A DNA stretch of 64,000 nucleotides from Pelmatolapia mariae (taxonomy: Eukaryota; Chordata; Actinopteri; Cichliformes; Cichlidae): positions 18,889,001-18,953,000 of the forward strand of contig NC_086230.1 in NCBI RefSeq assembly GCF_036321145.2, given 5' to 3'. Made by a program: the position numbers and the translations under genes. The notes beneath the pieces are model-generated. The model was not told the DNA's origin. It saw only the letters and a program-made list of their open reading frames with translations, and did not search any database. Shown here piece by piece: positions 33,871-45,025 of the stretch. Within the stretch, counting starts at the first letter, position 1; every line of letters begins with the position of its first letter.

Positions 33871-36084
33871 TAAACTTTTTTTACCAGTGAAGATACTGCA
33901 TATGCTGCGACCAAAACACTGTGTACTTGGGGAAACCACAGCAAAAAGTGTAATTGTTCACTTAGTGCGTCTAGATCAGATAAGACTTATCTTGTACACA
34001 AATAATTTGTTGGACAAAAGGCACATTTGTTACATGTATAATATCACAACTTAAATAAATCAACTGAAGTGTAGACTTTCAGTTCTAACTCAAGAGATTT
34101 CACAAAAATTTTGATTTATATTTATTATAGCCATTTTTTATACACAGCCCCCCGATTTCAGTGGCTCAAAGGTAATTGGACAATTGAGTAATAAGCAGCT
34201 TCACAGGCATGTTGTCTTGTTTTTTCATTTACAAATTAAGCTAATGCAGAAGATGATTAAAATATATAAATAAAATAATACGTTTTATAAATAAATAATA
34301 AAGCTAAATGTCTGCATTTCTATCACAACTTGATTACCTGATTTGTGGTAAAAGTTATATTTTTGTTTTTTTTAAATTATGGACCAAAAATTATAGACAA
34401 GACTAGACTAAACTAAGATGGTAAAAGTCATACAAACTAAAAAAATTCTTAAGATAAGCTATGCTAAGCCTAAATTACTACTCAGGATTACAAATTTAAA
34501 TGGATTAATTTAGCATGACATTATAATGAGGTGAAATGAGGTGAAATAAAATACTGGATGTGTGTACTTGTGTGTAAATGTTTGTACATAAATTTGTGAG
34601 TGTGTCTGTGTATCTTGATACATTCTGTACTCAGATGAAATTCAGTAATGTCAGTTTTTGGTGGCTTAATATCTTTGTGTGTACGTCAATCTTGAAGATG
34701 CATTTCAACCTGCCTGTCTGTGCGTCAGTTCTGGGTGGAGGTGTCTCATTACGCTGTACAGACTTGTTCTTCTTTCTGCCATCCAGCACCTTAGGAATGG
34801 ATTTAGTTACTGGCTAATGGTTCTCACCCACCCTATCTCTCCACTGGGGACAACATGACCCAGGTCTGCGGTGTTGTCTGTGCAAGTCACACAAACCCCT
34901 TGTAACCCAAAGATATCTGCCTCCCACAATCTGAGGTGTGGACTGTATTTTCTTTATCAAAGATAAGGCATGTATTTTTATATTGGCTGTATAGTCAGGG
35001 GAGTATTATTTAAAGGTCGCAACAACGACATCCTGGGGAATCTAACCATTTGGAAATTTAAAGACTGAATATTTGAACAAATTAAATAAAAGACTCCACA
35101 AGTTTGAAAAACAGCAAAAGAAATAGTTGAAGTGATAAAATATACAGTAATACAATAAAAGGTTAAAAATGATAAAAACACAGTTAAAACAAAGCGCGTA
35201 GCGCTGGCTAAATGGTGTCCTAAAACTCAAAAAATAAACAAAAAAAAGGCTCCTAATAAAGAGGGATGAAACACACTACAACTTCATACCCACGTGCCTT
35301 AAAATAAGGGCAATGTGAAAGGGGGCAGCCAACAGAAAGGCCATGCTGCTACTGGCCAAATCCAACAACTAAAAGAATCAAACAAAGCAATTAGTATTCA
35401 CTAAGCTGGATTTTACAATCATGGACACTCAGTGCACAATCAAGTGCTCAGTCATTAAACATTATTACATTATACATACATTATTACATTAAAAGAAAAG
35501 GTAAAATTAAATACAGGCCAAACAGTGTTAAAAAGTCACAATAGGCTGCCACCTGAGCTTGGCTACACCTACATATTCTGACTGTTCTCGTTCTGTTTAA
35601 AACAGAAAAGGTTGGTTGGCGTTTTATTCCATATGCCACCCACTGTTTCACGATGTTTGGCTCGCTCACAGCAGCACTTAGGGAGACAAGGCAGGCATTT
35701 ACTAATGCTTTTAGTAATATTTACAGTCTATTCATACACTGACACAGCTGAGTCTGATATGTATCATTTTAATATCCATCAACATAATAAAAAGACTAAA
35801 GACATATATATCTAAAACATACCATCCTCCTTGTCAAAGTATGTCTATAACAATCTATCCACAGTTCAATAAAAAAAAAAAAAAAACTTTCCAAAAGAAA
35901 AAAGAAAAACCTTACTGATATAATAGCCACATATTACAAACACTCTACAAATGGTTTCAAAAAATTGTCTGTTTTGTGCTCTTGCACCTAACCCCTTTAA
36001 CTCAAACACACTTCAAAAACACTAAAAAAAATGTTACTAAGAACGCTGGGTCCAGATCAGTTAGCTGTAAAAGAGACCATTTTA
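33871..36084. other. intergenic, AT-rich, no gene seen
   Basis: Contains AT-rich simple stretches at 34240-34300 and 35865-35886 (poly-A) and a possible further degraded LINE tail at about 34985-35260 (runs of gataaaa, acagtaaaac words), which I could not assign with confidence. Confidence 0.35.
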
Positions 36085-36205
36085 CATGCATTTAAATGGT
36101 AAATGGTAAATGGCCTGTATTTGTATAGCGCTTTTCTAGTCCCTAAGGACCCCAAAGCGCTTTACACAACCAGTCATCCACCCATTCACACACACATTCA
36201 CACAC
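36085..36205 (-). mobile_element. LINE 3' tail with AAATGGT units, reversed
   Basis: Starts with aaatggtaaatggtaaatgg, then cctgtatttgtatagcgctt and ccccaaagcgctttacac. This is a common fish LINE 3' end read in reverse, with heptamer tail units. It ends in a short acaca-rich run. Confidence 0.55.
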
Positions 36206-36479
36206 ATTAAACATAACCACTCTTCCTTCAAATATCTTCTTTTAAATAACCTGCCATTTGGAAAGTCAAAATCTGTTGAAGAAAATATAATTGCTTGCTT
36301 GTTTAAAACAGCATCACAGTTCACAAGCTTGATCAACCACATGCTGTACTATATTCTGCCAAATACAAGATTTGCCCTTCATAATGATTTCTATTTGAAC
36401 CTCATGTAACCTAAGTACATGCAATTGTATGCAATTCACTGACACCATGGTCAAAACGCTCGATCTAGAACGTCAACAT

Positions 36480-36690
36480 AGAAAGAAGAAGAAACGAGCT
36501 TTATTGGTCACATACACAATCATACAGTGTACAACATGCAGTGAAATGTGTCACGTCTGAGCTACAGACGTAGCCGCGCCATTCCATAGCTTGGCGTTTG
36601 GCATGGGGGGCCTAGCCAGGACCCTTACTGGATACTGGGAGGGAATCGAACTTGCGACCTCCGCTCCAAAGGTGCGTCTACATTAGTGGA
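36480..36690 (-). mobile_element. retroelement 3' tail, reversed
   Basis: Begins with gaaagaagaagaaac (a tail of AAG-type units), then ctttattggtcacatacaca and cagtgaaatgtgtcac, and ends with ggaatcgaacttgcgacctcc. The order fits a fish non-LTR element tail with a tRNA-like word at the far side. Family not assigned. Confidence 0.4.
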
Positions 36691-38329
36691 TGGCATCATA
36701 GTGGTTACCTCCAACTCCAGTGTACAGTTTATGGCATTGGCATGCAGTGACTTTTTCAGAAAGGCAAGCAGGAAAAATACACTTCAGTCCACTCAACTGT
36801 TCAACAAAACAAACTACGCAGGATTAAAACGTATCATTTCATGACTATTTTGCTTGTGCATGTTGATGCATTCTGCATGGGCATTTTCATCTTTCTGCAA
36901 TCCTGAAGAATAGACTGAAGAACTCTCTAAAATAAAAATAAAATTAGAGCAATCCTTTAATAAAGGTAACAATAAAACACTATGAAAACACCTCACTACA
37001 CAAAAAACTGCGTATTATTGATAAATTGTATGTTATCAAAAGTAAAAGTATTTATTCTTTTGCAAAATGTCCCCCATTTTTTAATATGGACTAAGATTAC
37101 TGCTGAAGATGTGTAAGGTTGAGTTCACGTTAAATATTTTATATTCTGTTTAATTTACAGCAATGCATCATTTCAGTAAAATCATATGCTTGTATTATGG
37201 CTGTCCTATGATCGCATATATTGCTATACATACACACTCTCTCCGATCAGTTTCCTGTCAAAAACAAGAGGTTTATCAACAACATCCATATGTAAACAGC
37301 CATCTAATGCTGCTAACCTCATAGTTTGCCCAGATCCAGCTTTTGCTAACGTGCAGCTCAACCTGGTAAATTTCCTAGTTTCTAACTTTTGTTTCTTTTC
37401 TTTTATTAAAAAGGTCCAACAACTGAATATCCAACCTATAAGCTTTTACTCTTTTTCTATGCAGGTGATATTTCAGAACACCTCAAGAGGTGATCATTTA
37501 AATGCTAGAACACTCTTACTCATCTCTTCTCTCTTATTAAAGCAGTTAGATAACTTCTCTCAGCAGCTAATGGCATCTCATTCTATTATCTGATGTGCTT
37601 CCACAACTCAGCCAAAAGGGATAACCAGCAGAGCCTTCTTTATTTTCTTTGAATCCCTGAATCAAGTAGTAAGACTGGTGTTTTATGCTTCGATGAGTAG
37701 TCAGTACCCCTGGGTAGAACTTCTAGCCAGCTGATCTCTAGCAGTAAAGCTCTTTGAAATAAAAATGTATTCCCTCTGCTAACAGGCTGAATAAATAGCT
37801 AACTAATACAGACCAAAAAGGATAGAGAAAAGTGAAGATGTGTCATGGCAATAAGTCAGAAGAAGTATTACGATCACTTTTAAATAGCACACAGCAGTGT
37901 GTGTGCGTGTGTGTGTGTGTGTATTTCACTGGCTTTCTGTCCTTATCGCCGTCTCTTATCTTGATCTCTGGTTCTCCTTCTTTTCCCAGCTACATAAAAT
38001 TTAGTTTCCCACAGCATGCATTTACAGTGCTTTGGCATTCCCACATTTCAAAATTGAAGATATTCTGTCAGCTTAGTAGGTTTCATCTCCTACCCAAGAT
38101 GTGTGCCAGGTAAACATTTTTTCACAAGATTTTATGGAATAATTAGTAACTGGAATCGCTGATTGACTGATTTGAATGTGGTAGTGTATAAGATAGATTT
38201 GTACAGTGGTAAATACATACTAAACCTTTATTGCTTATTTGTTTTACTAAGATTAAAACTCCTCAGTTGTTAGTAGATAAATATTCATTTAATAACAAAA
38301 CTCAATGCTTAGCTTCATGTCATGAACCC
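36691..38329. other. intergenic, no gene recognised
   Basis: A 135-codon open frame at 37186-37593 (plus) has no recognisable domain, and its composition (many Ser, Leu, Asn, Gln) is like that of non-coding AT-rich DNA. A (TG)n tract lies at 37902-37922. Where the gypsy element begins, and whether it has a 5' LTR here, could not be determined. Confidence 0.4.
37902..37922 (+). repeat. (TG)n microsatellite
   Basis: About ten TG units with one tgcg step. Confidence 0.9.
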
Positions 38330-38857
38330 ATCACTAGTGTCAGGTAGTGGTGAGGTGGCCACAGGGATTGGCTTTAAAAGGAAGCTCCACCTACCCGTTC
38401 TCTGCTCAGATATCATTCCTTTCATGTCTGGAGCTCAGATACCCTCTGATCATCAGCCGTCAGAGTTTGCCACTCTGGATTTGATGTTCAAATGTCACCC
38501 TTCAAAGTACTCCACCTCCCGCACTAAGTTTGCAATGCTAACCTCTCTTTTATCTGGTTGTTCCCAGGAGTGGGTAGCAGCTCTCTATAATGTGAAGTCA
38601 CCAGCCTGCATTGATTATGCCCAATTTGTGGAGTAGTTAAAGAAGGCCTTTGTTCCCGCTAGCAGCGAAGTGGAAATGAAGTCACAATTACTTCATTTAC
38701 GTCAGGATGTCATTTTGTCTCTGACTCCTGCACTTTGGCACCTAAACTGAACTGGGGAGATGCTGTAGGCCGATCAATTTTTATAGAGGTATTGGCTAAT
38801 TCCATATGTTGACTGTACGTGAGGCTCCTAAGACACTGGATGAGACTGTGTACGTTG
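38330..38857 (+). pseudogene. gypsy gag fragment
   Basis: An open frame to 38636 encodes a capsid-like block: FATLDLMFKCHPSKYSTSRT, then KFAMLTSLLSGCSQEWVAAL and ACIDYAQFVE. This matches the pattern of Ty3/gypsy (Sushi-type) capsid, where a hydrophobic stretch and a W..AL motif follow a conserved Tyr. After a stop at 38637 the frame continues as LKKAFVPASSEVEMKSQLLHL and further degraded blocks to EVYVALK-like sequence at the insertion site. The protein would package the element's RNA in a particle in an intact copy. Stops and frame changes make this one non-functional. Confidence 0.72.
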
Positions 38858-38865
38858 CCCTAAAG

Positions 38866-40697
38866 CAGGGGTGTCAAACTCAATTGCACAGGGGGCCAAA
38901 ACTCAAGGCACACTTTAGGTAGCGGGCCAAACAAGATAAACATTTATTGAACACACTAAAACAATGTTTTTTAAACATAAATATGAATAAAAATAGACAG
39001 GAATATTATTCCAGATTAAATAAACTTAAAAAAAAACCTTTAATTTTAAATATTTTGCTCTTCATAAAAATATATCCTGTCAAAATTATGCAAGTTAGAA
39101 ATATGAACATGCAGCCAAAAACCCCAAAAAAAATAAATGAAAGCATACACAAGGTTGGAGCCGCATGTAGACGGAGCTGGGCATTGCTTCAGGAATGGAA
39201 CTAATAAACTGTGCAGGCCATTCAGTGTCGTACTTTCCCTTGAGTGTATCATTACACTGCAGCTCCATCTGAATCTGCACAGGTGCAGTTCAGCAAAGTC
39301 CGCTGACTTGGTTCAACATTACTTGGCAACAGGGAAAGTGAGGCAAGTTGCACTGGTGCATTTGTGACAGCTTCACTTGAAATGCCTTCACCGCATCATA
39401 CATGCTATGTCCATGAACTGACAGATTTCCTTGCTGAGCTCAAAAACTCTATTGAGAATTTTTATCCCAACTCAGCCAACGGACCTCTGTATGATAAGGA
39501 ATGTCGGCAAACTCTGAATCTATTTCCGGCATAAAAGACTGAAATTGACAGTGATTTAAACTTTTAGCTCAGATAAAATTTACGGTTTGCGTTACGGTGA
39601 TCATTACATGCTCCATTTTTAGGACTTTACCACACAGCCTTTCCTGGTGTATGATGCAGTGATATGCTGATAACTCACCGGTACAGTTCTCCTCCTGCAT
39701 CTTTACTCGCATCCTGCTGACTAGTCCACTTTTTTTCACCACACAACACCGGCGCTCCATCTGTTGCAAGTCCAACAAGTTTGTCCCAGGGCAGTTTCAT
39801 GTCGGTTACACTTTGACATACGTTTTAAAAAATGTCTTTTCCTGTCGTTGTCCCGTGCATCGATTTAATGTTCAATATTTCCTCTCCAAGGATGAAGATG
39901 GCCAGCTGTGCAATGTCCATCATGTCTGTACTTTCATCCACAGCAAGAGAGCATGCAATAAAGTTTTTGCTTCTTTCACACAACTGTGTTCTTAAATCAG
40001 TGGCCATCTCACAAACCCGATCAGCAATCGTATTTCTCCTCAGGCTCACATTTGCCAAAATCTGCGTTTTGTCTGGACACAAGACGTCGCACACCTTCAT
40101 CATGCAGCTCTTCAGAGTGGTACCGGGCTGATTTGGCTATCTCCTCTGCTACAATAAAACTTGCTTTCACAACAGCTTCACTTTGTGATTTTGCTCTGAT
40201 GAAAAAAGTCTGCTGAAATGTCAGATTCTTCTTTAGCTCTTCTACTTTCTGTAGTTTCTGCTCTGCATTTAGGTTTTTCAGCTTATCCTGATGTTTTGTC
40301 TCGTAGTGCTGTCTTAAATTAAATTCCTTAATTACAGCCACATTAGCTCCACTAATAAGACACACGGCAATGTTTGTAAACATATATTCAGTCACCCACT
40401 GGCGCTGAAAGGCTCTGCTTTCAGAATCAACTTTTCTCTCCACCATTGTGAGCGGCTAGCTTCGCAATAACAGAAGTTTGACTTGATTGATGCGGGAATG
40501 TTCCCAGTTAGCCTAGCGTTCAGCAAGGAGGCTGCAGCGCTGCATTATGGGATCTGTAGTTTGTATATTATTAGCGCCTCATATCGCCGGGCCATGCATA
40601 ACAATAATAGTACATCTATATAAAATGATCTCGCGGGCCGGATATAAATGTACGCTGGGCCGGATGTGGCCCGCGGGGCTTGACTTTGACACATGTG
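38866..40697 (-). mobile_element. hAT element (GTF2IRD2-type) with 8-bp TSD
   Basis: A 1832-bp element inserted in the gypsy gag. It is flanked by a perfect 8-bp target duplication, ccctaaag, at 38858-38865 and 40698-40705. Ends are inverted: caggggtgtcaaactcaa on the left and cacatgtgtcaaagtcaa for the complement of the right, with gggggcc/gggccgga words next to them. This terminus is well known from vertebrate hAT elements. The interior holds a broken transposase on the minus strand. Removing the insert and one duplicate brings the gag frame back into register. Confidence 0.9.
39095..40446 (-). pseudogene. GTF2IRD2-like hAT transposase pseudogene
   Basis: Transposase of the hAT group whose domesticated relative is the C-terminal part of GTF2IRD2. 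Blocks from the 5' end: RQWVTEYMFTNI and CLISGANVAVIKEFNLRQHY ETKH, a BED-type finger remnant in which the first Cys/His pair is changed (40446-40300); QTFFIRAKSQSEAVVKASF (about 40216-40150); then after a frameshift near 40110 KVCDVLCPDKTQILANVSLRRNTIADRV and LAVDESTDMMDIAQLAIFI with the first catalytic Asp region (40097-39880); WDKLVGLATDGAP and the CTGELSAYHCIIHQERLCGK block (about 39790-39640); then a deletion and the C-terminal dimerisation part with QMELQCNDTLKGKYDTEWPA (39280-39200). Several frameshifts, an internal deletion and stops; dead. Confidence 0.85.
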
Positions 40698-40739
40698 CCC
40701 TAAAGATTGATCAGTGAGCCATGTCACAACCTCATCCTG

Positions 40740-41995
40740 CTCCTTGTACCTTTAAACTCTTTCGGTCCCAAAGGTCTATAGCTCCTCCATCTCCTCCCTT
40801 CTCTGGAGGGGTAGTTGCTAAATCCAACAGTTTCTCAATCAAGGAACCGAAGCAACTGAGGAAGTTATCCAAAGAAGAACGAGAACAATACTGACGTGAA
40901 GACCTCTGTTGTCACGGTCAGCAAGGCAGACCGTGGGGAATTTGGGAATGAGGACCCAAAGGTGTGTGTGATCATCCTCTTCTGGTGTGGCCCTCTTCGC
41001 TGGAAACGGCGAGCCCAGGTAGACATTGGGGGAATCCTGGCTGGACCCACCCATTCCATCGACCCCTCTCATTTCCAGCTTAAGGTAGTGTTTCAGCTGA
41101 AACACAAACTGATAACTGTTAAGGCTCTCCTAGATACAGGGACAGCTGAGAACTTTGCTTCTCAACTTGATATCCTTTTGACTTTAGTGGACCGTTTGAT
41201 TCCTGTCACCTCTGTAGATGGATGTCTTCTTCAACCTTACCCCATCCAGGACCAGACTCAGCTTTATATACATGTCCATAGGGGAGTACCTGGGCTGGGT
41301 TTCCAGCTGTCTATATTGTTGTCTCATTCACAACACACCCCTGTGACATGGCCATTGAACTCCTCCGTGGAGCTCTACCACCCTGTGGTCGTCTGTTTTC
41401 CCTATCCTCCGAGAAGAACAAGGCCATGGAAGAGTACATCACAGAGGCTCTTCAACAAGGGTTTTACAACCCTCCACCTCTCCAGCCACTGCTGCATTTT
41501 TTGTTAAGAATAAGGAAGGGGGCTTTGTCCCTGGACTGACTATCAGGGTTTAAACAAGGTCACCATTAAGAACTGCCACCCCCTCCTTTGGCTCTAAACA
41601 ATACTCAACTCTCTCTCTCTCTCTCAGGCCAGCATCTTTACCAAACTGGACCTGTGCACCGCTTACAATTTGGTGTGCATCAGAGAGGGGGACGAGTTTA
41701 AGACGGCCTTCATCACTCCTAACGGTCACTTGGAATACCTGGTGATGCCATTTGGCCTGTGCAATAGTCCTGCTGTATTCCAACAACTTATTAACAATGT
41801 CCTTCATGACATGGTCGGCCAGTAGGTGCTTGCTTCTATGAATGACATCCTGATCTACTCTCAATCAAAAGTAGATCATGTCCGCTCTGTTAGGGAAGTG
41901 CTTAACAGACTGCTTGAGCACCAGTTATTCTGTAAACTGGGGAAATGTGCGTTCCATCAGCACTCCACCACATCCAAACCCTTCAGACTCTCCTC
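40740..41995 (+). pseudogene. gypsy pol fragment (protease and RT)
   Basis: Starts after the hAT insertion with a degraded gag tail. The 203-codon frame 40896-41507 holds the retropepsin: ALLDTGTAENFAS, active-site DTG at about 41133. Reverse transcriptase follows in a second frame, with IELLRGALPPCGRLFSLSSE (41351-41410) and MEEYITEALQQGF. After a frameshift near 41530 come DYQGLNKVTIKNCHP, then TKLDLCTAYNLVCIREGD (41640-41693) and VMPFGLCNSPAVFQQL (about 41744-41791). A stop sits at 41824, and the catalytic YxDD box reads SMNDILIYS (about 41835-41861), with one essential Asp lost. It ends near CKLGKCAFHQHS at about 41965. An in-frame CT run (41611-41626) has grown inside the coding sequence. 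Confidence 0.85.
41611..41626 (+). repeat. (CT)n tract inside the RT region
   Basis: About eight CT units within the degraded reverse transcriptase, giving Ser-Leu repeats where the family has a loop before the TKLDL motif. Confidence 0.9.
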
Positions 41996-42285
41996 AGAGG
42001 CCATATAAGCATTCCACTATCTCATCTGCTTGTTCACCACAACATCCATCCTGCTCCATCATAATCCTGCGAATGTGGCACAATAAAAATCACTGTGACC
42101 TTGTAGAAGTACAATGAACTTGCAAGCTTGTTACATTTGGTAACAATATTGGTTGCTTTGAAGGTGCCAGGTCTGCAAACAATTGCACTCACTTGCTGTC
42201 CCCAAAGCTACTTTTGTACATCACATACAATTACAAGTTTTTCTACCGTCAAACACAGAAATTCAGTCCAGCCAGAACCTCAAAG

Positions 42286-42954
42286 TGTCAGGGGCTGAGA
42301 TGGCCCTTGGACTCAGAAGCAGACACGATAGGCAGCAGATTACTCAGAGGAAAGGCAACAGGTAATCACAAGGTGTGAATACCACAAGGAATGGATCCAC
42401 TGCAAAAGAGGAGAGCTGGGTTAATCCACTGATTCTGTATTGGTAAGTATGGAGGAGGAATCCAGGGGTATGAGAAAAGTTGTGTATCTTACTTGGTAAC
42501 TAGGAGCGGATATTCCCGGAGGAGACAATAGGTAAGTGTCCAGAGTAGCGGGAGCGTGTGAAGCTGAGCAGCTCTAATTTGTTCTTTCCAGGGTCCCAAG
42601 AGTGAAAGTGTGCAGATGAGTTTCTGAAAAAAATACCTGGAGTAAAGGAGGTCAGCGTAGAGAATCAGGTGAGTAAGCAGGTATGTTGCAGATACTGAGC
42701 CAAGACTGTGATGAACTGAAGACACAGATCACAAAATTAACACAAGGAGAGAACAAACCACAAGACAGCAACTTGCGAGCTGAATTACCACCAAAGGTAG
42801 CAGACGATCTTGCGGAGAATGAGGGCTTAAGCTAGTCCTCAAACAGTCTCTTAGCTGGAGGTAATGACATGCAGGTATGTCCAATCAAGAGTGGGAAACT
42901 GGACTCCGCACAGGAGGGAGGAACCTTGAAAAAATACTCTACCACAACCTGACA
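42286..42954. mobile_element. 669-bp unclassified element, TGTCAGG ends
   Basis: Bounded by tgtcagg at the left and cctgaca at the right (short inverted ends). Internal words ggactcagaagcagacac, cttaagctagtcctcaaac and ggaggaaccttg match a dispersed fish repeat I have seen but cannot classify. No coding capacity and no clear target duplication (cctcaaag against ctcagact). A related gacccaaatgcagactc word occurs at 58.2 kb. Confidence 0.45.
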
Positions 42955-44690
42955 CTCAGACTGGACTATGACACATAGGCAGGTTGCCTAACAACAGCCA
43001 ACCCATGTAATAGATTTTCAATCAAAAATCACCACAGCTACTTGCAAACGGCTGCTGAATGCAAAAATGTTCAATTCAATCACTAAGCAACCACCAGTTG
43101 TTCCTATTCGAAAGGAGGCTACCATCCTACCGTTACTCTTGTGTGCCTGAGCTACTAGCAGATAAACTAGAAGGGTTGGGTTGGAGAGTACTTTCCTGAA
43201 GTGAAACAAACTGAACCCTTAAACAACTGTAAAAATCACAAGTCTCAGTTTTAAGTGGTGTTGTGCTATTTTTATGCTCTGAGTGGTGGCCAGCAGAAAC
43301 TACAGAACACTACTCCATCTAGCCAGAAAGAACACCAGCAAATTAATTTCATAGTGAATTCTTGCTTTTATTCAAAACATGTGTATTAGTCAGCATGTTA
43401 ATTGACATGTTTTGCTACTTTTGCACCATAGATTGCAGACAAATAATTGATGCAGTATGTGTGACATTGTGTATGTTTTTTTTAAAAAATACAGATTTAA
43501 AGATTTTTTTAGATGATGCTTCTGCACATCCATATTCATTATACTGTTAACCAGGATGCTTTTGATAGGTGAAAATGGATTTACAACAAAATGTACTTGC
43601 TGAAAAGAAAGCAGCTGATGCCTAGAAGTTTATATCAATCTATGCCCACATGGTAAACCGGGCATACAGTCAAAGCAGTCACATTTAAAAGCGTACCCAG
43701 CTTTGTGATCCATTTTGTTTTTATGGGGAACACAATTTATAAAAGAAAAAAAATCTAAGCCTTGATGCTCCAGTTGCTTGCAGCTTTCTCTTTAAAAATA
43801 GACAGGAAGTGGTCCTATCTTGTTTATGATTTGGCAAATAAATAAAAATAAAATTAATAAGAATGAAAAATAACTATTCTCTTAAGGTACCGATGGCACT
43901 TTGTGCCTGTAAACCATTTTTTTATTAAATTAATTTCAAAGTCTACACTTTCCTTTATTGCTTTTTCTCTCTTTCCTCTCTGTCAGTCCCTCTCCACCAC
44001 TATCCAAAGTATTTTAGGATAATTTATACAAAGTTTTTGCCCCCTGTGTAAATCAAGCTGCCGTAATAGCGCTTTCTAACTGTGGTAGTGATTTGAAGGT
44101 CATAGGTGGCTTGTTGAGCAATGAATGGCTTTTAATTAAAGGCGTAAATTTTCACCAGGGGGGCCATTAATGCTGGCTGCTGAAAGACAACAGATTAATT
44201 ATCAAGATAATAAAGCACGTTCAGCATCAGCCCCTAGTCTTGATTTGATTAATTGACAGGGTTATTGCTGAACAAATTGTCTGGAATCAAAACAAGCTAC
44301 TAATGAAGACACCATTTTTTCAAGACAAGTCAGTATAACTAAGTGTACGTAGACTTAGTTATACTGTATCTTTATAAGGTTTCCATTAATAAAGGCATAT
44401 CTCTTAACCTTACCTGGTAATCCCCCTCTTCACTTTCGGTCGACATATTGGGCTGATGCACTTTTGAACTGTATTAATATTTCATGGTCTTGTTTACAGA
44501 CTTTGCATTTTACTTATTCACAGTTTTTCTTTTAACTTTGATCACACAATTTAGCATTACTGCAGGCTGAAAGGGTGAGCTAATTCTAAAACCAATGTAA
44601 AGTTACTTCAGTCACAATAAAATGTAGATGTCAGTTGTGGCAGTCTTTAATGTGGTTTGAAAAACGACTTATTTCAGGTGATTCTTCAGA
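42955..44690. other. intergenic, no gene seen
   Basis: AT-rich, unassigned. The segment 43960-44320 is notable for homeodomain-type words (attaatt, taattga, gattaattgacag) and balanced composition and could be a conserved non-coding element; this is speculative. Confidence 0.35.
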
Positions 44691-45025
44691 AGACACACAC
44701 ACACACAAGCCCGTTCAGCTATCTTAGTAAGGACCTTCATTGACATAATGCTTTCCCAACCCCTTACCCTAACCCTAACCATTAAAAATGAATGCCTAAC
44801 CCTAACCCTTACCCTAATACCTAACCATAACCTAATTGTAACCCTGGCATTAAAACCACATTTTGAGCCTCAAAAAGGCCTTCAAACTTGTGAGGACCGG
44901 TGAGTGTGTCCTCACAAGCGGCTGTTGGTTCTCACAAGTATAGTAGAATGCAGATTTCGGTCCTCACAAAGATAGCTAGACAGGAACACACACAGACACA
45001 CAGACACACAGACACACACACACAG
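44691..45025. repeat. CCCTAA-rich dispersed repeat with AC runs
   Basis: Flanked by AC/ACAG microsatellite (44693-44706 and about 44991-45022). The middle has repeated taaccctaaccct words (44762-44850) followed by caaacttgtgaggaccgg and tcctcacaag words. This is a known dispersed fish repeat and not a telomere: the hexamers are irregular and mixed with other sequence. Confidence 0.65.

Larger units (their letters stand above)
38330..41995 (+). mobile_element. Ty3/gypsy retrotransposon remnant
   Basis: Internal gag-pol part of a Ty3/gypsy element in the plus direction, split by a hAT insertion at 38866-40697. gag lies left of the insertion; a degraded zinc-knuckle region, protease and part of reverse transcriptase lie right of it. 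RNase H, integrase and LTRs were not found, so the copy is incomplete as well as mutated. Confidence 0.85.

Noticed and set aside
33519..33944. 141-codon minus-strand frame
   Set aside because: It overlaps a reversed LINE 3' tail that is not coding; no domain.
37186..37593. 135-codon plus-strand frame
   Set aside because: No recognisable domain or codon preference; typical of AT-rich non-coding DNA.
42286..42954. LTR or 3' end of the gypsy element
   Set aside because: It lies near the gypsy pol, but starts and ends tgtcagg/cctgaca rather than TG...CA long terminal repeats, has no second copy on the left, and matches an unrelated dispersed repeat.
44760..44850. CCCTAA words as an interstitial telomere
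   Set aside because: The units are irregular and part of a known dispersed fish repeat with tcctcacaag words.
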